Below, one piece after another: positions 1-10,163 of a DNA stretch of 64,000 nucleotides (position 1 is the first letter of the stretch; each line of letters opens with the position of its first letter). The notes under the pieces were generated by a model that did no database searches, was not told the origin of the DNA, and was given only the letters and a program-made list of their open reading frames with translations. The position numbers were made by a program, and so were the translations under genes. The stretch comes from Candidatus Omnitrophota bacterium (GTDB taxonomy: Bacteria; Omnitrophota; Gorgyraeia; 2-02-FULL-51-18): positions 1,024,001 through 1,088,000 of the forward strand of contig JAJVIE010000003.1 of the NCBI GenBank assembly GCA_022072175.1. The letters are read 5' to 3'.

Positions 1-2085
<2,085 letters not shown>

Positions 2086-2151
2086 AAGCTTATGCAGCCC
2101 CTGCCGTGAAGTGCGGGTTGACGTTGACTTGCAGTTACGCCGTCGTCAGCG

Positions 2152-2565
2152 TTACTTGAGCTCGACCTGGGCGCCTGCCGCCTCGAGGGCCTTCTTGATG
2201 GTCTCCGCTTCCTTGGTCGGGACGTTGTCCTTGACCGGCTTGGGGGCCGCGTCAACGAGGTCCTTGGCTTCCTTCAGACCGAGGTTGGTGACCGCGCGGA
2301 TCTCCTTGATGACCTGGATCTTGTTCGCACCGGCATTGGTGAGAACGATCGTGAACGAGTCCTTCGCCTCAGCGGCAGGAGCGGCCGCGCCGGCGCCGGC
2401 GGGACCGGCCGCGACCATCATGGGCGCAGCGGCGGAGACGCCGAACTTGTCCTCGAGAGCCTTCACGAGCTCATTGAGCTCGAGCACGCTCATGGTTTCG
2501 ATCGAAGTGATGATATCCTGAAGCTTCGCGCTGGGCGCGCTCTTCGTAGCAACCGCTTCCGTCAT
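2152..2565 (-). CDS. rplL: Ribosomal protein bL12 (L7/L12)
   Basis: bL12 forms the flexible stalk of the 50S subunit that recruits translation GTPases. The 137-residue protein has an N-terminal dimerisation domain, an Ala/Gly/Pro-rich hinge at about residues 45-68 and a C-terminal domain containing the [19 protein letters not shown] signature. Its N-terminus is about ten residues longer than in E. coli. It sits 135 bases downstream of rplJ, where an attenuator is found in many bacteria. GC-rich inverted segments are visible in that gap, but I cannot assign a definite fold. Confidence 0.98.
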   Translation of the reverse strand: MTEAVATKSAPSAKLQDIITSIETMSVLELNELVKALEDKFGVSAAAPMMVAAGPAGAGAAAPAAEAKDSFTIVLTNAGANKIQVIKEIRAVTNLGLKEAKDLVDAAPKPVKDNVPTKEAETIKKALEAAGAQVELK

Positions 2566-2700
2566 TTTCTTTTCCTCGCTTTGTTCTTTTTATCCGGCCC
2601 GTGGAGCTCGCCGCTCCAAGGCCTGTTGTTGTACCCGACCGATCGGGCCGGACCCTACTTGCCGCCCCCCGGAACCCTGGCCGGAGGCCGGTATCTCTCC

Positions 2701-3240
2701 TTACGCGCCGCCCTTCTTCTTGGCGATCGCGTCAAGAACCGTAACAGCCTGCCGCAGCGTGCCGGACAGGACCCCGACGAACTTGCTGACGGGGGTCTGA
2801 ATACCGCCGACGACCCTGGCCAGCAGCACCTCTCTGGAGGGCAACGCCGCCAGGACCTTGATCTGGTCCGCGCCGATGACCTTGCCGTTGAGAAAACCGC
2901 CCTGGATCTTGATCGCCTCGTTGTCCTTGGCGAACTCGGTGAGGACCTTCGACGGCGCGACCGGGTCGGCACCGTTGAAGACCACCGAGCAGGCGCCGGT
3001 CAGCTGTGCGGCCACCTCGGGCAGCCCGTGCTTTTCGAACGCCTTCTGTCCGAGGGTGTTCTTGAACACCATGTAGCTCGAACCGCTCTTGCGAAGCTTG
3101 TCGCGCAGTTTGTCCGCGGTCGACGCGGGCAACTTGCCGCCGTGCTGCACGACGATGAACGACTCGTGCGAATCGATCTCTTTCTTGATCTGCTTGATGA
3201 TCAGGTCTTTGGCAACCCTGCTCAATCCTGTGGTCTTCAT
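2701..3240 (-). CDS. rplJ: Ribosomal protein uL10
   Basis: uL10 anchors the bL12 dimers to 23S rRNA at the stalk base. The 179-residue length is typical. The conserved early stretch (DSHESFIVVQHGG, VFKNTL) and the C-terminal helix that binds bL12 are present. It lies 26 bases downstream of rplA in the rplK-rplA-rplJ-rplL operon. In relatives the L10-L12 complex represses its own leader mRNA; I cannot show that from this sequence. Confidence 0.97.
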   Translation of the reverse strand: MKTTGLSRVAKDLIIKQIKKEIDSHESFIVVQHGGKLPASTADKLRDKLRKSGSSYMVFKNTLGQKAFEKHGLPEVAAQLTGACSVVFNGADPVAPSKVLTEFAKDNEAIKIQGGFLNGKVIGADQIKVLAALPSREVLLARVVGGIQTPVSKFVGVLSGTLRQAVTVLDAIAKKKGGA

Positions 3241-3266
3241 GGCCGCATTCCTCTCGTGTCGGGGCC

Positions 3267-3986
3267 TTAGTCGGCCGCCTCGGTCTCTTTGGCGAACTTG
3301 GTGATATCGAGACGGACCCCGGGGCCCATCGTGCAGGACAGGTGCGCGCTCTTGAGATAGATGCCCTTCATGGTCTTGGGCTTGGCCTTGACCAGAGCCT
3401 CCATGAAGACCTGGGCGTTCTCGACGAGCTTGTCGTCGGCGAACGAGAGCTTGCCCACCAGCGTGTTGACGTTGGCGAACTTGTCCATCTTGAACTCGAT
3501 ACGTCCCGACTTGACCTCGTTGACGGCCTTGGCCGGGTTGTCCGTGACCGTGCCGGCCTTGGGCGACGGCATGAGACCGCGCGGACCGAGGACCTTACCG
3601 AGCTTACCGACCTCTCTCATCATGGAAGGAGTGGCGATGGCGACGTCGAAATCCATCCAGCCGCCCATCACCTTCTCGATGAGGTCGTCACCGCCGACGA
3701 CATCGGCTCCGGCCTCCTTGGCGGCGCGGGCACCCTCGTCCTTGCAGAAGACGATCACGCGCAGGGTCTTACCCTGGCCGTGGGGGAGCACCGCGGTGCC
3801 GCGGACCATCTGGTCGTTGGCCTGGAGGTCGACGCCGAGCTTGCACTGCACCTCGACGGACTGGTCGAACTTGGTCTTGGGAGCCTGCTTGAGCACGCCG
3901 ACGGCCTCACGGAGACCGTAGATCTTGCTCCGGTCGGTCATCTGCAGGATCGCGCGCTGACGTTTGGTCGATTTGAGTTTAGGCAT
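3267..3986 (-). CDS. rplA: Ribosomal protein uL1
   Basis: uL1 is the mobile L1-stalk protein of the 50S subunit and, in many bacteria, the translational repressor of rplK-rplA. The protein has 239 residues. The family signature around GLMPSPKAGTV, preceded by the LGPRG motif, is in the second half. The start codon lies 3 bases from the rplK stop, which indicates translational coupling. Confidence 0.97.
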   Translation of the reverse strand: MPKLKSTKRQRAILQMTDRSKIYGLREAVGVLKQAPKTKFDQSVEVQCKLGVDLQANDQMVRGTAVLPHGQGKTLRVIVFCKDEGARAAKEAGADVVGGDDLIEKVMGGWMDFDVAIATPSMMREVGKLGKVLGPRGLMPSPKAGTVTDNPAKAVNEVKSGRIEFKMDKFANVNTLVGKLSFADDKLVENAQVFMEALVKAKPKTMKGIYLKSAHLSCTMGPGVRLDITKFAKETEAAD

Positions 3987-3989
3987 GGT

Positions 3990-4415
3990 TTAACCCTCGA
4001 TCTCGATGCCCATGCTCTGGGCGGTGCCCTTGATGATCTTCATCGCCCCGGCCGGGTCCTTGGCGTTGAGGTCCTTGGACTTCTCCTGGGCGATCTGGCG
4101 CACCTGGTCGGCGGTAAGCTTGCCGACCTTGTTCTTGTTGGGTTCACCGGAACCCTTGGCCAGACCCGCGGCGCGCTTGATGAGCACGGCGGTCGGAGGG
4201 GTCTTGATGATGAAATCGAAGGAGCGATCCTCATAGACGGTGATGATCGCCGGGAGCGTGAGGCCTTCACGGCCCTTGGTCCGCTCGTTGAACTGCTTGC
4301 AGAACTCCATGATGTTCACGCCGTGCTGACCCAGAGCGGGGCCTACGGGCGGAGCGGGGTTGGCCGCTCCTGCGGGGCAGTACAACTTGATGGTGGTCTT
4401 GACTTTCTTGGCCAT
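3990..4415 (-). CDS. rplK: Ribosomal protein uL11
   Basis: uL11 binds the GTPase-associated centre of 23S rRNA and is needed for the RelA stringent response. Its 141 residues match the family exactly. The N-terminal proline-rich part ([20 protein letters not shown]) and a complete C-terminal rRNA-binding domain are present. It follows nusG after 65 bases and is coupled to rplA. Confidence 0.98.
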   Translation of the reverse strand: MAKKVKTTIKLYCPAGAANPAPPVGPALGQHGVNIMEFCKQFNERTKGREGLTLPAIITVYEDRSFDFIIKTPPTAVLIKRAAGLAKGSGEPNKNKVGKLTADQVRQIAQEKSKDLNAKDPAGAMKIIKGTAQSMGIEIEG

Positions 4416-4480
4416 GCTTAAGTGACTCCCTCTTTAATAGCAACTGCCGCGCGTCGGTGACGACGGCCGAGGTGCTAGCG

Positions 4481-5011
4481 TCAGATCTTCTCGACTTGCC
4501 AGTATTCGAGCTCGACGGGTGTGGTGCGTCCGAAGATCGCGACCAGCACCTTGAGCTTGCCCTTGTTCGGATTGACCTCTTCGATGGTCCCGTTGAAATT
4601 GACGAACGGGCCTTCCTTCACTCGGACACTTTCACCCTTGTCGTAGATCACCTTGGGCGTGGGCTTCTCTTTCTTCTCCTCGGCCTGGCGGATGATGCTC
4701 GACACCTCGCTGTCCTTGAGCGGGAGCGGCTTCTTGCCCGAACCGATGAACCCGGTCACGCCCGGGGTGTTCTTGACCAGGTACCAGGTGTCGTCGGTCA
4801 ACTCCATCTCGACGAGCACGTACCCGGGGAAAAATTTGCGCGTGGAGATCTTCTTCTTGCCGGCCTTGACCTCCGAGACCTTCTCGGTCGGGATCAGCAC
4901 CTGCGCGATCCTCTCCTGCTGACCGAACTGCTGGGCGCGGCTCTCCAGCGTCACCTTGACGCGCTCTTCGTGGCCGGTCTGCGTATGGATCACGTACCAG
5001 TTCTTGGTCAT
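4481..5011 (-). CDS. nusG: Transcription antitermination factor NusG
   Basis: NusG binds RNA polymerase, modulates pausing and links it to Rho or the ribosome. The 176-residue protein has an N-terminal NGN domain ([32 protein letters not shown] split by the conserved loop) and a C-terminal KOW domain from about residue 123 ([20 protein letters not shown]). It is the second gene after secE, with 6 bases between them. This is the conserved secE-nusG-rplK arrangement. Confidence 0.98.
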   Translation of the reverse strand: MTKNWYVIHTQTGHEERVKVTLESRAQQFGQQERIAQVLIPTEKVSEVKAGKKKISTRKFFPGYVLVEMELTDDTWYLVKNTPGVTGFIGSGKKPLPLKDSEVSSIIRQAEEKKEKPTPKVIYDKGESVRVKEGPFVNFNGTIEEVNPNKGKLKVLVAIFGRTTPVELEYWQVEKI

Positions 5012-5017
5012 CAGCCT

Positions 5018-5203
5018 CTACCTCAGGATCAGTGAAAGCAGGTTGGAGAATACGAAATCGCAGACGCCGATGAACGTCGACAGGATCAGCATCGTCGTGA
5101 GCACCACGGACGTCGAGCCGATGAGCTCCTGGCGCGTCGGCCACGTGACCTTCTGCATCTCCGCGCGCACTTCCGACATGAACTTTTGGACTTTGACGAC
5201 CAT
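5018..5203 (-). CDS. secE: Preprotein translocase subunit SecE
   Basis: SecE is the small clamp subunit of the SecYEG channel in the inner membrane. The protein has 61 residues. It carries the amphipathic segment EVRAEMQKVTWPTRQEL, with the conserved W-P-(T/S)-R motif, and one C-terminal transmembrane helix. This is the short single-span form found in most bacteria. It lies just downstream of tRNA-Trp and directly ahead of nusG. Confidence 0.95.
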   Translation of the reverse strand: MVVKVQKFMSEVRAEMQKVTWPTRQELIGSTSVVLTTMLILSTFIGVCDFVFSNLLSLILR

Positions 5204-5222
5204 GTTTTCCTTCCCTCAATCC

Positions 5223-5296
5223 CAGGCCAGGAGGGACTCGAACCCCCAACAGGCGGTTTTGGAGACCGCTGCTCTACCAATTGGAGCTACTGGCCT
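5223..5296 (-). tRNA. trnW: tRNA-Trp (anticodon CCA)
   Basis: A complete cloverleaf can be drawn. The acceptor is AGGCCAG/CTGGCCT, the anticodon stem GCGGT/ACCGC encloses loop CTCCAAA (anticodon CCA), and the T arm contains TTCGAGT. The discriminator is G and the 3' CCA is not encoded. It lies between rpmG and secE, an arrangement seen in many bacteria. Confidence 0.96.
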
Positions 5297-5395
5297 AAAG
5301 AACCTTGGACTTTTAATGAGCCGTATAAAAACGAAAAAAACCCCTCTCCCGGATTTGTCCTCCGGTGAGTTGATCTTCTCGGGATTACAGAGACG

Positions 5396-5545
5396 CTATT
5401 TGCGCTCTTTGTGCGCCGTGTGCTTGCGGCAGAACGGGCAGAACTTCTTCAGCTCCATCCTCTCGGGATGGGCCTTCTTGTTCTTCGTCGACGTATAGTT
5501 GCGACGACGACAGTCCAAACACTCGAATTCGACGAATTCTCTCAC
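5396..5545 (-). CDS. rpmG: Ribosomal protein bL33
   Basis: This is a 49-residue basic protein with two CxxC pairs (CLDC and CPFC), the zinc-binding form of bL33. The sequence [19 protein letters not shown] is characteristic of the family. The start is GTG at 5545, supported by an AAAGGGG ribosome-binding site upstream. It sits in the conserved tuf-rpmG-tRNA-Trp-secE order. In the 99 bases after its stop there is a short CCGGA/TCCGG hairpin and, a few bases later, seven T residues on the minus strand; this may be a weak or partial terminator. Confidence 0.95.
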   Translation of the reverse strand: MREFVEFECLDCRRRNYTSTKNKKAHPERMELKKFCPFCRKHTAHKERK

Positions 5546-5559
5546 GATCTAGCCCCTTT

Positions 5560-5613
5560 GCCGTAAAAACACAAAATCAGCCAAAGAGTATACCTACGGG
5601 TATACCCTTTGGC
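5560..5613 (-). terminator. Rho-independent terminator after tuf
   Basis: On the minus strand a 15-base, nearly perfect stem (GCCAAAGGGTATACC with GGTATACTCTTTGGC, 4-base loop) begins 24 bases after the tuf stop and is followed by TGATTTTGTGTTTTT. It should end or attenuate tuf transcription before rpmG. Confidence 0.85.
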
Positions 5614-5636
5614 AAGTTCTTTTTTGGAACCTGGTT

Positions 5637-6827
<1,191 letters not shown>

Positions 6828-6875
6828 ATCCTCGCTCCGTTGACAGTTGTATTAGTCCGTACTCTCCGCACAAAC

Positions 6876-6951
6876 TGGAGCTGCAGACCGGAATTGAACC
6901 GGTGACCTCGTGCTTACCATGCACGTGCTCTACCTACTGAGCTACTGCAGC
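6876..6951 (-). tRNA. trnT: tRNA-Thr (anticodon GGT), CCA encoded
   Basis: The acceptor is GCTGCAG/CTGCAGC and the anticodon stem CGTGC/GCACG encloses loop ATGGTAA (anticodon GGT). The T loop is TTCAATT and the discriminator T is followed by an encoded CCA. It is the tRNA directly ahead of tuf. Confidence 0.97.
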
Positions 6952-7008
6952 GAGCGCGACTCCTGCGACTCCGGTGTGATCCGGGCGCCCTTCTGCAAGC
7001 GTTTCTGA

Positions 7009-7036
7009 ATTATATGCCCATCCTCAGCACTGTCAA
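7009..7036 (-). promoter_or_regulatory. Strong sigma-70 promoter for tRNA-Thr(GGT)-tuf
   Basis: A perfect -35 TTGACA (7031-7036) and a perfect -10 TATAAT (7009-7014) are separated by 16 bases on the minus strand. Transcription would start near 7002, about 50 bases before the tRNA. A consensus promoter fits the demand for EF-Tu and stable RNA. Confidence 0.88.
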
Positions 7037-7069
7037 GCATTTTCAAGACTATGCAGCTTTATACAGGTC

Positions 7070-7747
7070 CTAAAACGGCACTCGCACCCACACCGTCACC
7101 GCGGCAAGTGCCGCGCATGCCCACAGATATGCGGGTTTGTCGCGCCGCAGCCATCCGCGCGAGGGATCGGGCCTCCTATTGACGAGCGCATGAGCCAATC
7201 TCAGCCGCGCCACGACCGTAAAGTGTACTCCGATACCCAGTATCAACAGCATCGTGCCCGGATTGTCGGCCAGGAATCCCAGCGCGATGAGCACGATACG
7301 CTCCCCTCTTTCCCAATATCCGGTCCGGCAGGACGGCACCACACACTCCACGCGCGCCCGCACGTAGCTGACGGCAAAAGACCCCAGGATCGCGCTCAGC
7401 CCGAGCAGGGCCATCGGCGAACGCCCGGTCGTCGCGCAGTAGATCGTCAGTCCGCCGAGCACCAGACCGTCACCGTAACGGTCCAGCGAGGAGTCGAGGA
7501 TCCCGCCGAACGGCGTCACGCGACCCGACGCGCGGGCGATCGCCCCGTCCATCAGATCGAAGAACCCCGAGGCCAGGAGCAGCCACCCCGCCAGCTGAAA
7601 ACGGCCCTCGATCACGGTCGCGCCGGAAGCGGCGGCCAACGCCAGACCGATGGCTGTGGCCATGTTGGCGCTCAGACCGCAGCGGCGCAGGAGCTCCGCG
7701 GCGGCTTCCTTGATCTTCGTGAGTGTCAGCAGACGTTTGTGTGTCAT
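7070..7747 (-). CDS. CDP-alcohol phosphatidyltransferase family protein
   Basis: This is an integral membrane enzyme that transfers a phosphoalcohol to a CDP-activated lipid. The signature DxxDGxxAR-8-GxxxDxxxD is complete: DLMDGAIAR, then GGILDSSLDR. About six hydrophobic segments follow. I start at ATG 7747 (MTHKRLLTL), giving 225 residues; the frame stays open further upstream only because it runs through the repeat array. The DSSLDR form and the window's inositol-phosphate synthase (16369-17472) make phosphatidylinositol-phosphate synthase attractive, but phosphatidylglycerophosphate synthase or an ether-lipid relative cannot be excluded. It interrupts the tRNA-Gly to tRNA-Thr interval of an otherwise conserved cluster. 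Confidence 0.87.
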   Translation of the reverse strand: MTHKRLLTLTKIKEAAAELLRRCGLSANMATAIGLALAAASGATVIEGRFQLAGWLLLASGFFDLMDGAIARASGRVTPFGGILDSSLDRYGDGLVLGGLTIYCATTGRSPMALLGLSAILGSFAVSYVRARVECVVPSCRTGYWERGERIVLIALGFLADNPGTMLLILGIGVHFTVVARLRLAHALVNRRPDPSRGWLRRDKPAYLWACAALAAVTVWVRVPF

Positions 7748-7799
7748 GGGAAGTGCCGGACGACCGAGCGCACAGGAAGGGATCCCCAACTGAAGCGAG

Positions 7800-8132
7800 C
7801 GCTCTCTTCGATTCCCTTCCGACATCCGCTCAAACTGGAGCGGGAGAAGGGATCGCCGCCTTGCGTCGCGTCCGGTGGACGCTCGCTCCAGGTCGGGCAC
7901 TCGCGCGCCTGTCGCGCCAGAGGGCGCTTTTCGCTTCGCGCGGCGCGCTCTCTTCGATTCCCTTCCGACATCCGCTCAAACTGGAGCGGGAGAAGGGATC
8001 GCCGCCTTGCGCTCGCGTCCGGTGGACGCTCGCTCCAGGTCGGGCACTCGCGCGCCTGTCGCGCCAGAGGGCGCTTTTCGCTTCGCGCGGCGCGCTCTCT
8101 TCGATTCCCTTCCGACATCCGCTCAAACTGGA
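7800..8132. repeat. Tandem repeat (about 147 bp unit) containing the 3' end of tRNA-Gly
   Basis: Units start at 7835, 7981 and (the tRNA itself) 8128, so periods are 146 and 147 bases; they are nearly identical, with a one-base indel. A partial unit begins near 7800. Each unit opens with the last bases of tRNA-Gly including its encoded CCA (CTGGAGCGGGAGAAGGGAT on the plus strand) and closes with an inverted copy of the T arm (TTCGATTCCCTT). The core carries the motif GGTCGGGCACTCGC. A degenerate trace (GGGATCCCC) remains just ahead of the gene ending at 7747. Units contain no spacers and no gene. Confidence 0.9.
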
Positions 8133-8202
8133 GCGGGAGAAGGGAATCGAACCCTCGTGAGCAGCTTGGAAGGCTGCCGTTCTACCATTGAACTACTCCC
8201 GC
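8129..8202 (-). tRNA. trnG: tRNA-Gly (anticodon TCC), CCA encoded
   Basis: The acceptor is GCGGGAG/CTCCCGC and the anticodon stem encloses loop CTTCCAA (anticodon TCC). The T loop is TTCGATT and the discriminator T is followed by encoded CCA. Its 3' end is the anchor of the tandem array at 7800-8132. It occupies the glyT position of the conserved tRNA-tuf cluster. Confidence 0.96.
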
Positions 8203-8211
8203 GTGGCGACT

Positions 8212-8240
8212 AATTTAACAGAATCGGGAGGAGCGTACAA
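8212..8240 (-). promoter_or_regulatory. Putative sigma-70 promoter for tRNA-Gly
   Basis: TTGTAC (8235-8240) and TAAATT (8212-8217) are separated by 17 bases on the minus strand, 9 bases before the tRNA-Gly 5' end. The -35 half lies in heptad/repeat sequence brought in with the accessory cassette, so the tRNA may have gained a new promoter when the cluster was split. Confidence 0.5.
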
Positions 8241-8360
8241 GAATCGGGACTCGGGTCTCGGGGATCGGTGAAAAACGGACGCTGTCCGGAGGGGAGGTGT
8301 TAGCTCGTCGTCGTTGCGTGGACTAACGCCTCCCCGAGGGACGGCGTCCGGTCAGCGTTC
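8223..8360. repeat. Two facing copies of a dispersed palindromic repeat
   Basis: The first copy (8223-8306, plus orientation) is a short run of 7-base CTCGGG-type units followed by AAAAACGGACGCTGTCC and a GGGGAGGTGTTAG tail. The second (about 8316-8357) is the same palindrome and tail in the opposite orientation. Together they form a long imperfect inverted repeat around 8305-8317. The second copy replaces the 3' half of the tag gene. Confidence 0.8.
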
Positions 8361-8671
8361 TTCACGGTCCCCTCGACCTTCAGCCGATTGCGGATGATGC
8401 CGGGGTCCAGCAAGAGCTTCCGCACACGCGCGGGTGAGTATCGCGCGATCCTGACCGGATCGAATCCATCGAAAGCCCTGCGGAAATTCTCTCTGCGGTG
8501 CAGGATGGTCCGCCAACTGAGTCCCGCCTGGAACGCGTCGAGCACCAAAAACTCGAAATGCTTACGGTCATCATGGACCGGCACGCCCCACTCCGTGTCA
8601 TGGTAAGCGTCCATCAACGGATCATCACCAGAGGGCCAGCAGGTGCGGGTGGGCGTAGTGAGTTGCGGCAT
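8300..8671 (-). pseudogene. tag: DNA-3-methyladenine glycosylase I remnant, C-terminus lost
   Basis: Tag removes 3-methyladenine from alkylated DNA and is normally about 185-195 residues. Here the ATG at 8671 opens a reading frame with recognisable N-terminal Tag sequence: TRTCWPSGDDPL, YHDTEWGVP, FQAGLSWRTIL and DPGIIRNRLK. The first zinc ligands (Cys, His) are present. Homology stops at about residue 105 (TVKNA); the final residues up to the stop at 8300 are encoded by the palindromic repeat. The C-terminal zinc ligands and the rest of the fold are missing, so it should be inactive. The frame continues upstream through the 7-base minisatellite as a Pro/Glu/Arg repeat, which I regard as non-coding. 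Confidence 0.85.
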
Positions 8672-8693
8672 GTATGGGCTCCTGGGTGTCGGG

Positions 8694-8793
8694 ATTCGGG
8701 GTTCGGGGTTCGGGGTTCGGGGTTCGGGGTTCGGGGTTCGGGGTTCGGGGTTCGGGGTTCGGGGCTCGGGGTTCGGGGCTCGGGGCTCGGGGC
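8694..8793. repeat. Heptanucleotide minisatellite (GTTCGGG)n
   Basis: About fourteen tandem copies of a 7-base unit GTTCGGG, drifting to GCTCGGG at the right end, lie directly upstream of the tag remnant. The right edge runs into AGAAAAACGGAC and a decayed repeat tail (to about 8840), so the array is joined to a third, degenerate copy of the dispersed palindromic repeat. From there to 8943 I see no gene or RNA. Confidence 0.93.
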
Positions 8794-8943
8794 TCAGAGA
8801 AAAACGGACGACAGCCAAGAAGGGGTGTTGCCTTGCCGCTATGGGTGGCCCAGTATGTCCCAGACCAACGGCATACGACTGATGGCCGGAGAGGAAGGAG
8901 GGCTCTGGGTAGTAATTGGTGAGAAATCGCGTATGGCAGAAAT

Positions 8944-9525
8944 TTAGAAGCTACACAGGTCGCTGTCTAGCTTCATATCTTTAAAATGACTAAAAATCAT
9001 ATCGTAAAACTGCAAATCCATTCTTTCGCTTTCCCTGGAAGCGTCCTGCATGATGGCGGACTTCTCTCTATCATCACTTGCATCAAGCAACTTACGACCC
9101 ATCACTTCATACGGATCGGGCTGCGAATCTAGCCAAAACTGATATATCGGAAGCTTGCTCCTCAAGGCGGCAATCTCCCCTTTAGTTGCGCTCAATCTAA
9201 ACAACTCCCTGTCTCTGTAATAAATAATATGGCGATATGAATGCAATTCCATATGACTAAGAGCAAATTCAATCAACCGGCTCTTGGCTCTGACTAGCAC
9301 CCCTCGCTTGTTATACCCCTCGTCCCATTGATCAGCGTTAGAATATGGTTCTTTGATTTCTAAAGACTGCGCATTGGCATCGTAATAAAAAGTGCACCTG
9401 TGCTCGATAGGCACGCCGTCCTTGTCGTATGAAGCTGCAATTATCGAAATTTTTTGCTCGATATTAGCATATGCACCATCGGTGAGACTCACAATCACAA
9501 GGAGTAAAAGTATCAACAACTTCAT
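8944..9525 (-). CDS. Hypothetical secreted protein, AT-rich
   Basis: I do not recognise this family. The frame from ATG 9525 gives 193 residues: a clear signal peptide (MKLLILLLLVIVSLTDGAYA) and a mixed alpha/beta polar body with a single mature Cys before residue 50 and one near the C-terminus (DSDLCSF). A GTG nine bases upstream is an alternative start. Base composition is visibly more AT-rich than all neighbours, which with the flanking repeats suggests horizontal acquisition. It is the only intact gene in the cassette between tRNA-Gly and tRNA-Tyr. Confidence 0.6.
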   Translation of the reverse strand: MKLLILLLLVIVSLTDGAYANIEQKISIIAASYDKDGVPIEHRCTFYYDANAQSLEIKEPYSNADQWDEGYNKRGVLVRAKSRLIEFALSHMELHSYRHIIYYRDRELFRLSATKGEIAALRSKLPIYQFWLDSQPDPYEVMGRKLLDASDDREKSAIMQDASRESERMDLQFYDMIFSHFKDMKLDSDLCSF

Positions 9526-9583
9526 CGTCGCCACCCGCCCCCAATTGACAAAGTTAGAAGCACCCGATAAGTTAATCGGCTTC

Positions 9584-9723
9584 CACTACCGGACCAAGTC
9601 CGCCTACCGGACCCGGTCCCTCGGAGAGGCGTTGAGGCCAAGAAACACTGCATCAACACCTCCCCTCCGGACCAGGTCCGCCATTTCCGAACCCCGATCC
9701 CCGAGACCCGAGTCCCGACCCAC
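9584..9723. repeat. Further copies of the dispersed palindromic repeat
   Basis: The segment has CCGGACCAAGTCCG and CCGGACCCGGTCC palindromes with a CGGAGAGGCGTTGAG tail, then an inverted copy (9650-9690) followed by 7-base CCGAGAC/CCGAGTC units to 9723. The 9650-9723 copy is the reverse complement of 8240-8306 in overall structure, so the two bracket the accessory cassette. Confidence 0.8.
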
Positions 9724-9728
9724 GCCTT

Positions 9729-9900
9729 GGCTAGGATTCGCCGCCCTCCGCCGACTGTGTCCCGGCGACTCCGTCGCCGCGGCACAGCCGGCTCCGGGTC
9801 GGGCATTCGCCACGGCGTTGGTTAGCCGACGCTCCCGTGGGTCGCGTCGGCACTTCATTTCGGGCGCCGTGGCTCTCTTCGAATCCTAGCCTGCCCATGC
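9729..9900. repeat. tRNA-Tyr-anchored structured repeat
   Basis: The element begins (plus strand) with GGCTAGGATTCGCCGCC, a partial copy of the tRNA-Tyr 3' half, and ends with TTCGAATCCTAGCCTGCCC, an inverted copy of the same tRNA end. Between them are a GTGTCCCGGCGAC hairpin and the motif CTCCGGGTCGGGCATTCGCC, which matches the core of the tRNA-Gly repeat, plus GGCTCTCTTCGA, the same junction found there. No coding sequence is convincing between 9526 and 9971. Confidence 0.75.
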
Positions 9901-9920
9901 CATCTATATCGCAACAAAAA

Positions 9921-9961
9921 GACCACCAAAACCCTCGTAAGAGAGCTCTGGTGGTCTTTTT
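9921..9961. terminator. Bidirectional terminator inside a long inverted repeat after tRNA-Tyr
   Basis: GACCACCA and TGGTGGTC form a stem with T tracts on both strands, so it can terminate the tRNA-Tyr transcript (minus) and anything reading in from the plus side. The pairing extends outward through 9878-9994 because the tRNA 3' end (TTCGAATCCTAGCC) is present in inverted form on the far side, giving arms of roughly 45-50 bases. Confidence 0.85.
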
Positions 9962-9971
9962 GTTGCGAGAT

Positions 9972-10055
9972 GGTGGGCAGGCTAGGATTCGAACCTAGGA
10001 AGGCAAAGCCAGCAGATTTACAGTCTGCCCCAGTTGGCCACTTTGGTACCTGCCC
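9972..10055 (-). tRNA. trnY: tRNA-Tyr (anticodon GTA), CCA encoded
   Basis: This is a class II tRNA with acceptor GGGCAGG/CCTGCCC, anticodon loop CTGTAAA (anticodon GTA), a long variable arm and T loop TTCGAAT. Discriminator A is followed by encoded CCA. It lies 23 bases downstream of tRNA-Thr(TGT), the E. coli thrU-tyrU order. Confidence 0.97.
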
Positions 10056-10078
10056 ATAGACTTGCGTTGTCAAAGACG

Positions 10079-10151
10079 AGCTGGCGGCCAGAATCGAACT
10101 GGCGACCTGCCGCTTACAAGGCGGCTGCTCTACCAACTGAGCTACGCCAGC
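10079..10151 (-). tRNA. trnT: tRNA-Thr (anticodon TGT)
   Basis: The acceptor is GCTGGCG/CGCCAGC and the anticodon stem GCCGC/GCGGC encloses loop CTTGTAA (anticodon TGT). The T loop is TTCGATT and CCA is not encoded. The 5' end lies only 12 bases after the nnrD stop, so it is either cotranscribed with that operon or driven from a promoter inside nnrD. Confidence 0.97.
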
Positions 10152-10163
10152 GGTCCGTTCGGT

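Noticed and set aside
5297-5395. Definite terminator between rpmG and tRNA-Trp
   Set aside because: The CCGGA hairpin is short and separated by about eight bases from the T run, so I kept it as a remark only.
7800-8132. CRISPR array
   Set aside because: The units are 146-147 bases and directly abutting, with no spacers and no cas genes; they contain tRNA-derived sequence.
8671-8818. N-terminal Pro/Glu/Arg repeat extension of the Tag protein
   Set aside because: The repeat peptide is the translation of a 7-base minisatellite that happens to stay open; the Tag homology starts at ATG 8671.
9855-10136. Small minus-strand ORF overlapping the tRNA genes
   Set aside because: It reads through tRNA-Thr, tRNA-Tyr and the terminator hairpin; not a protein gene.
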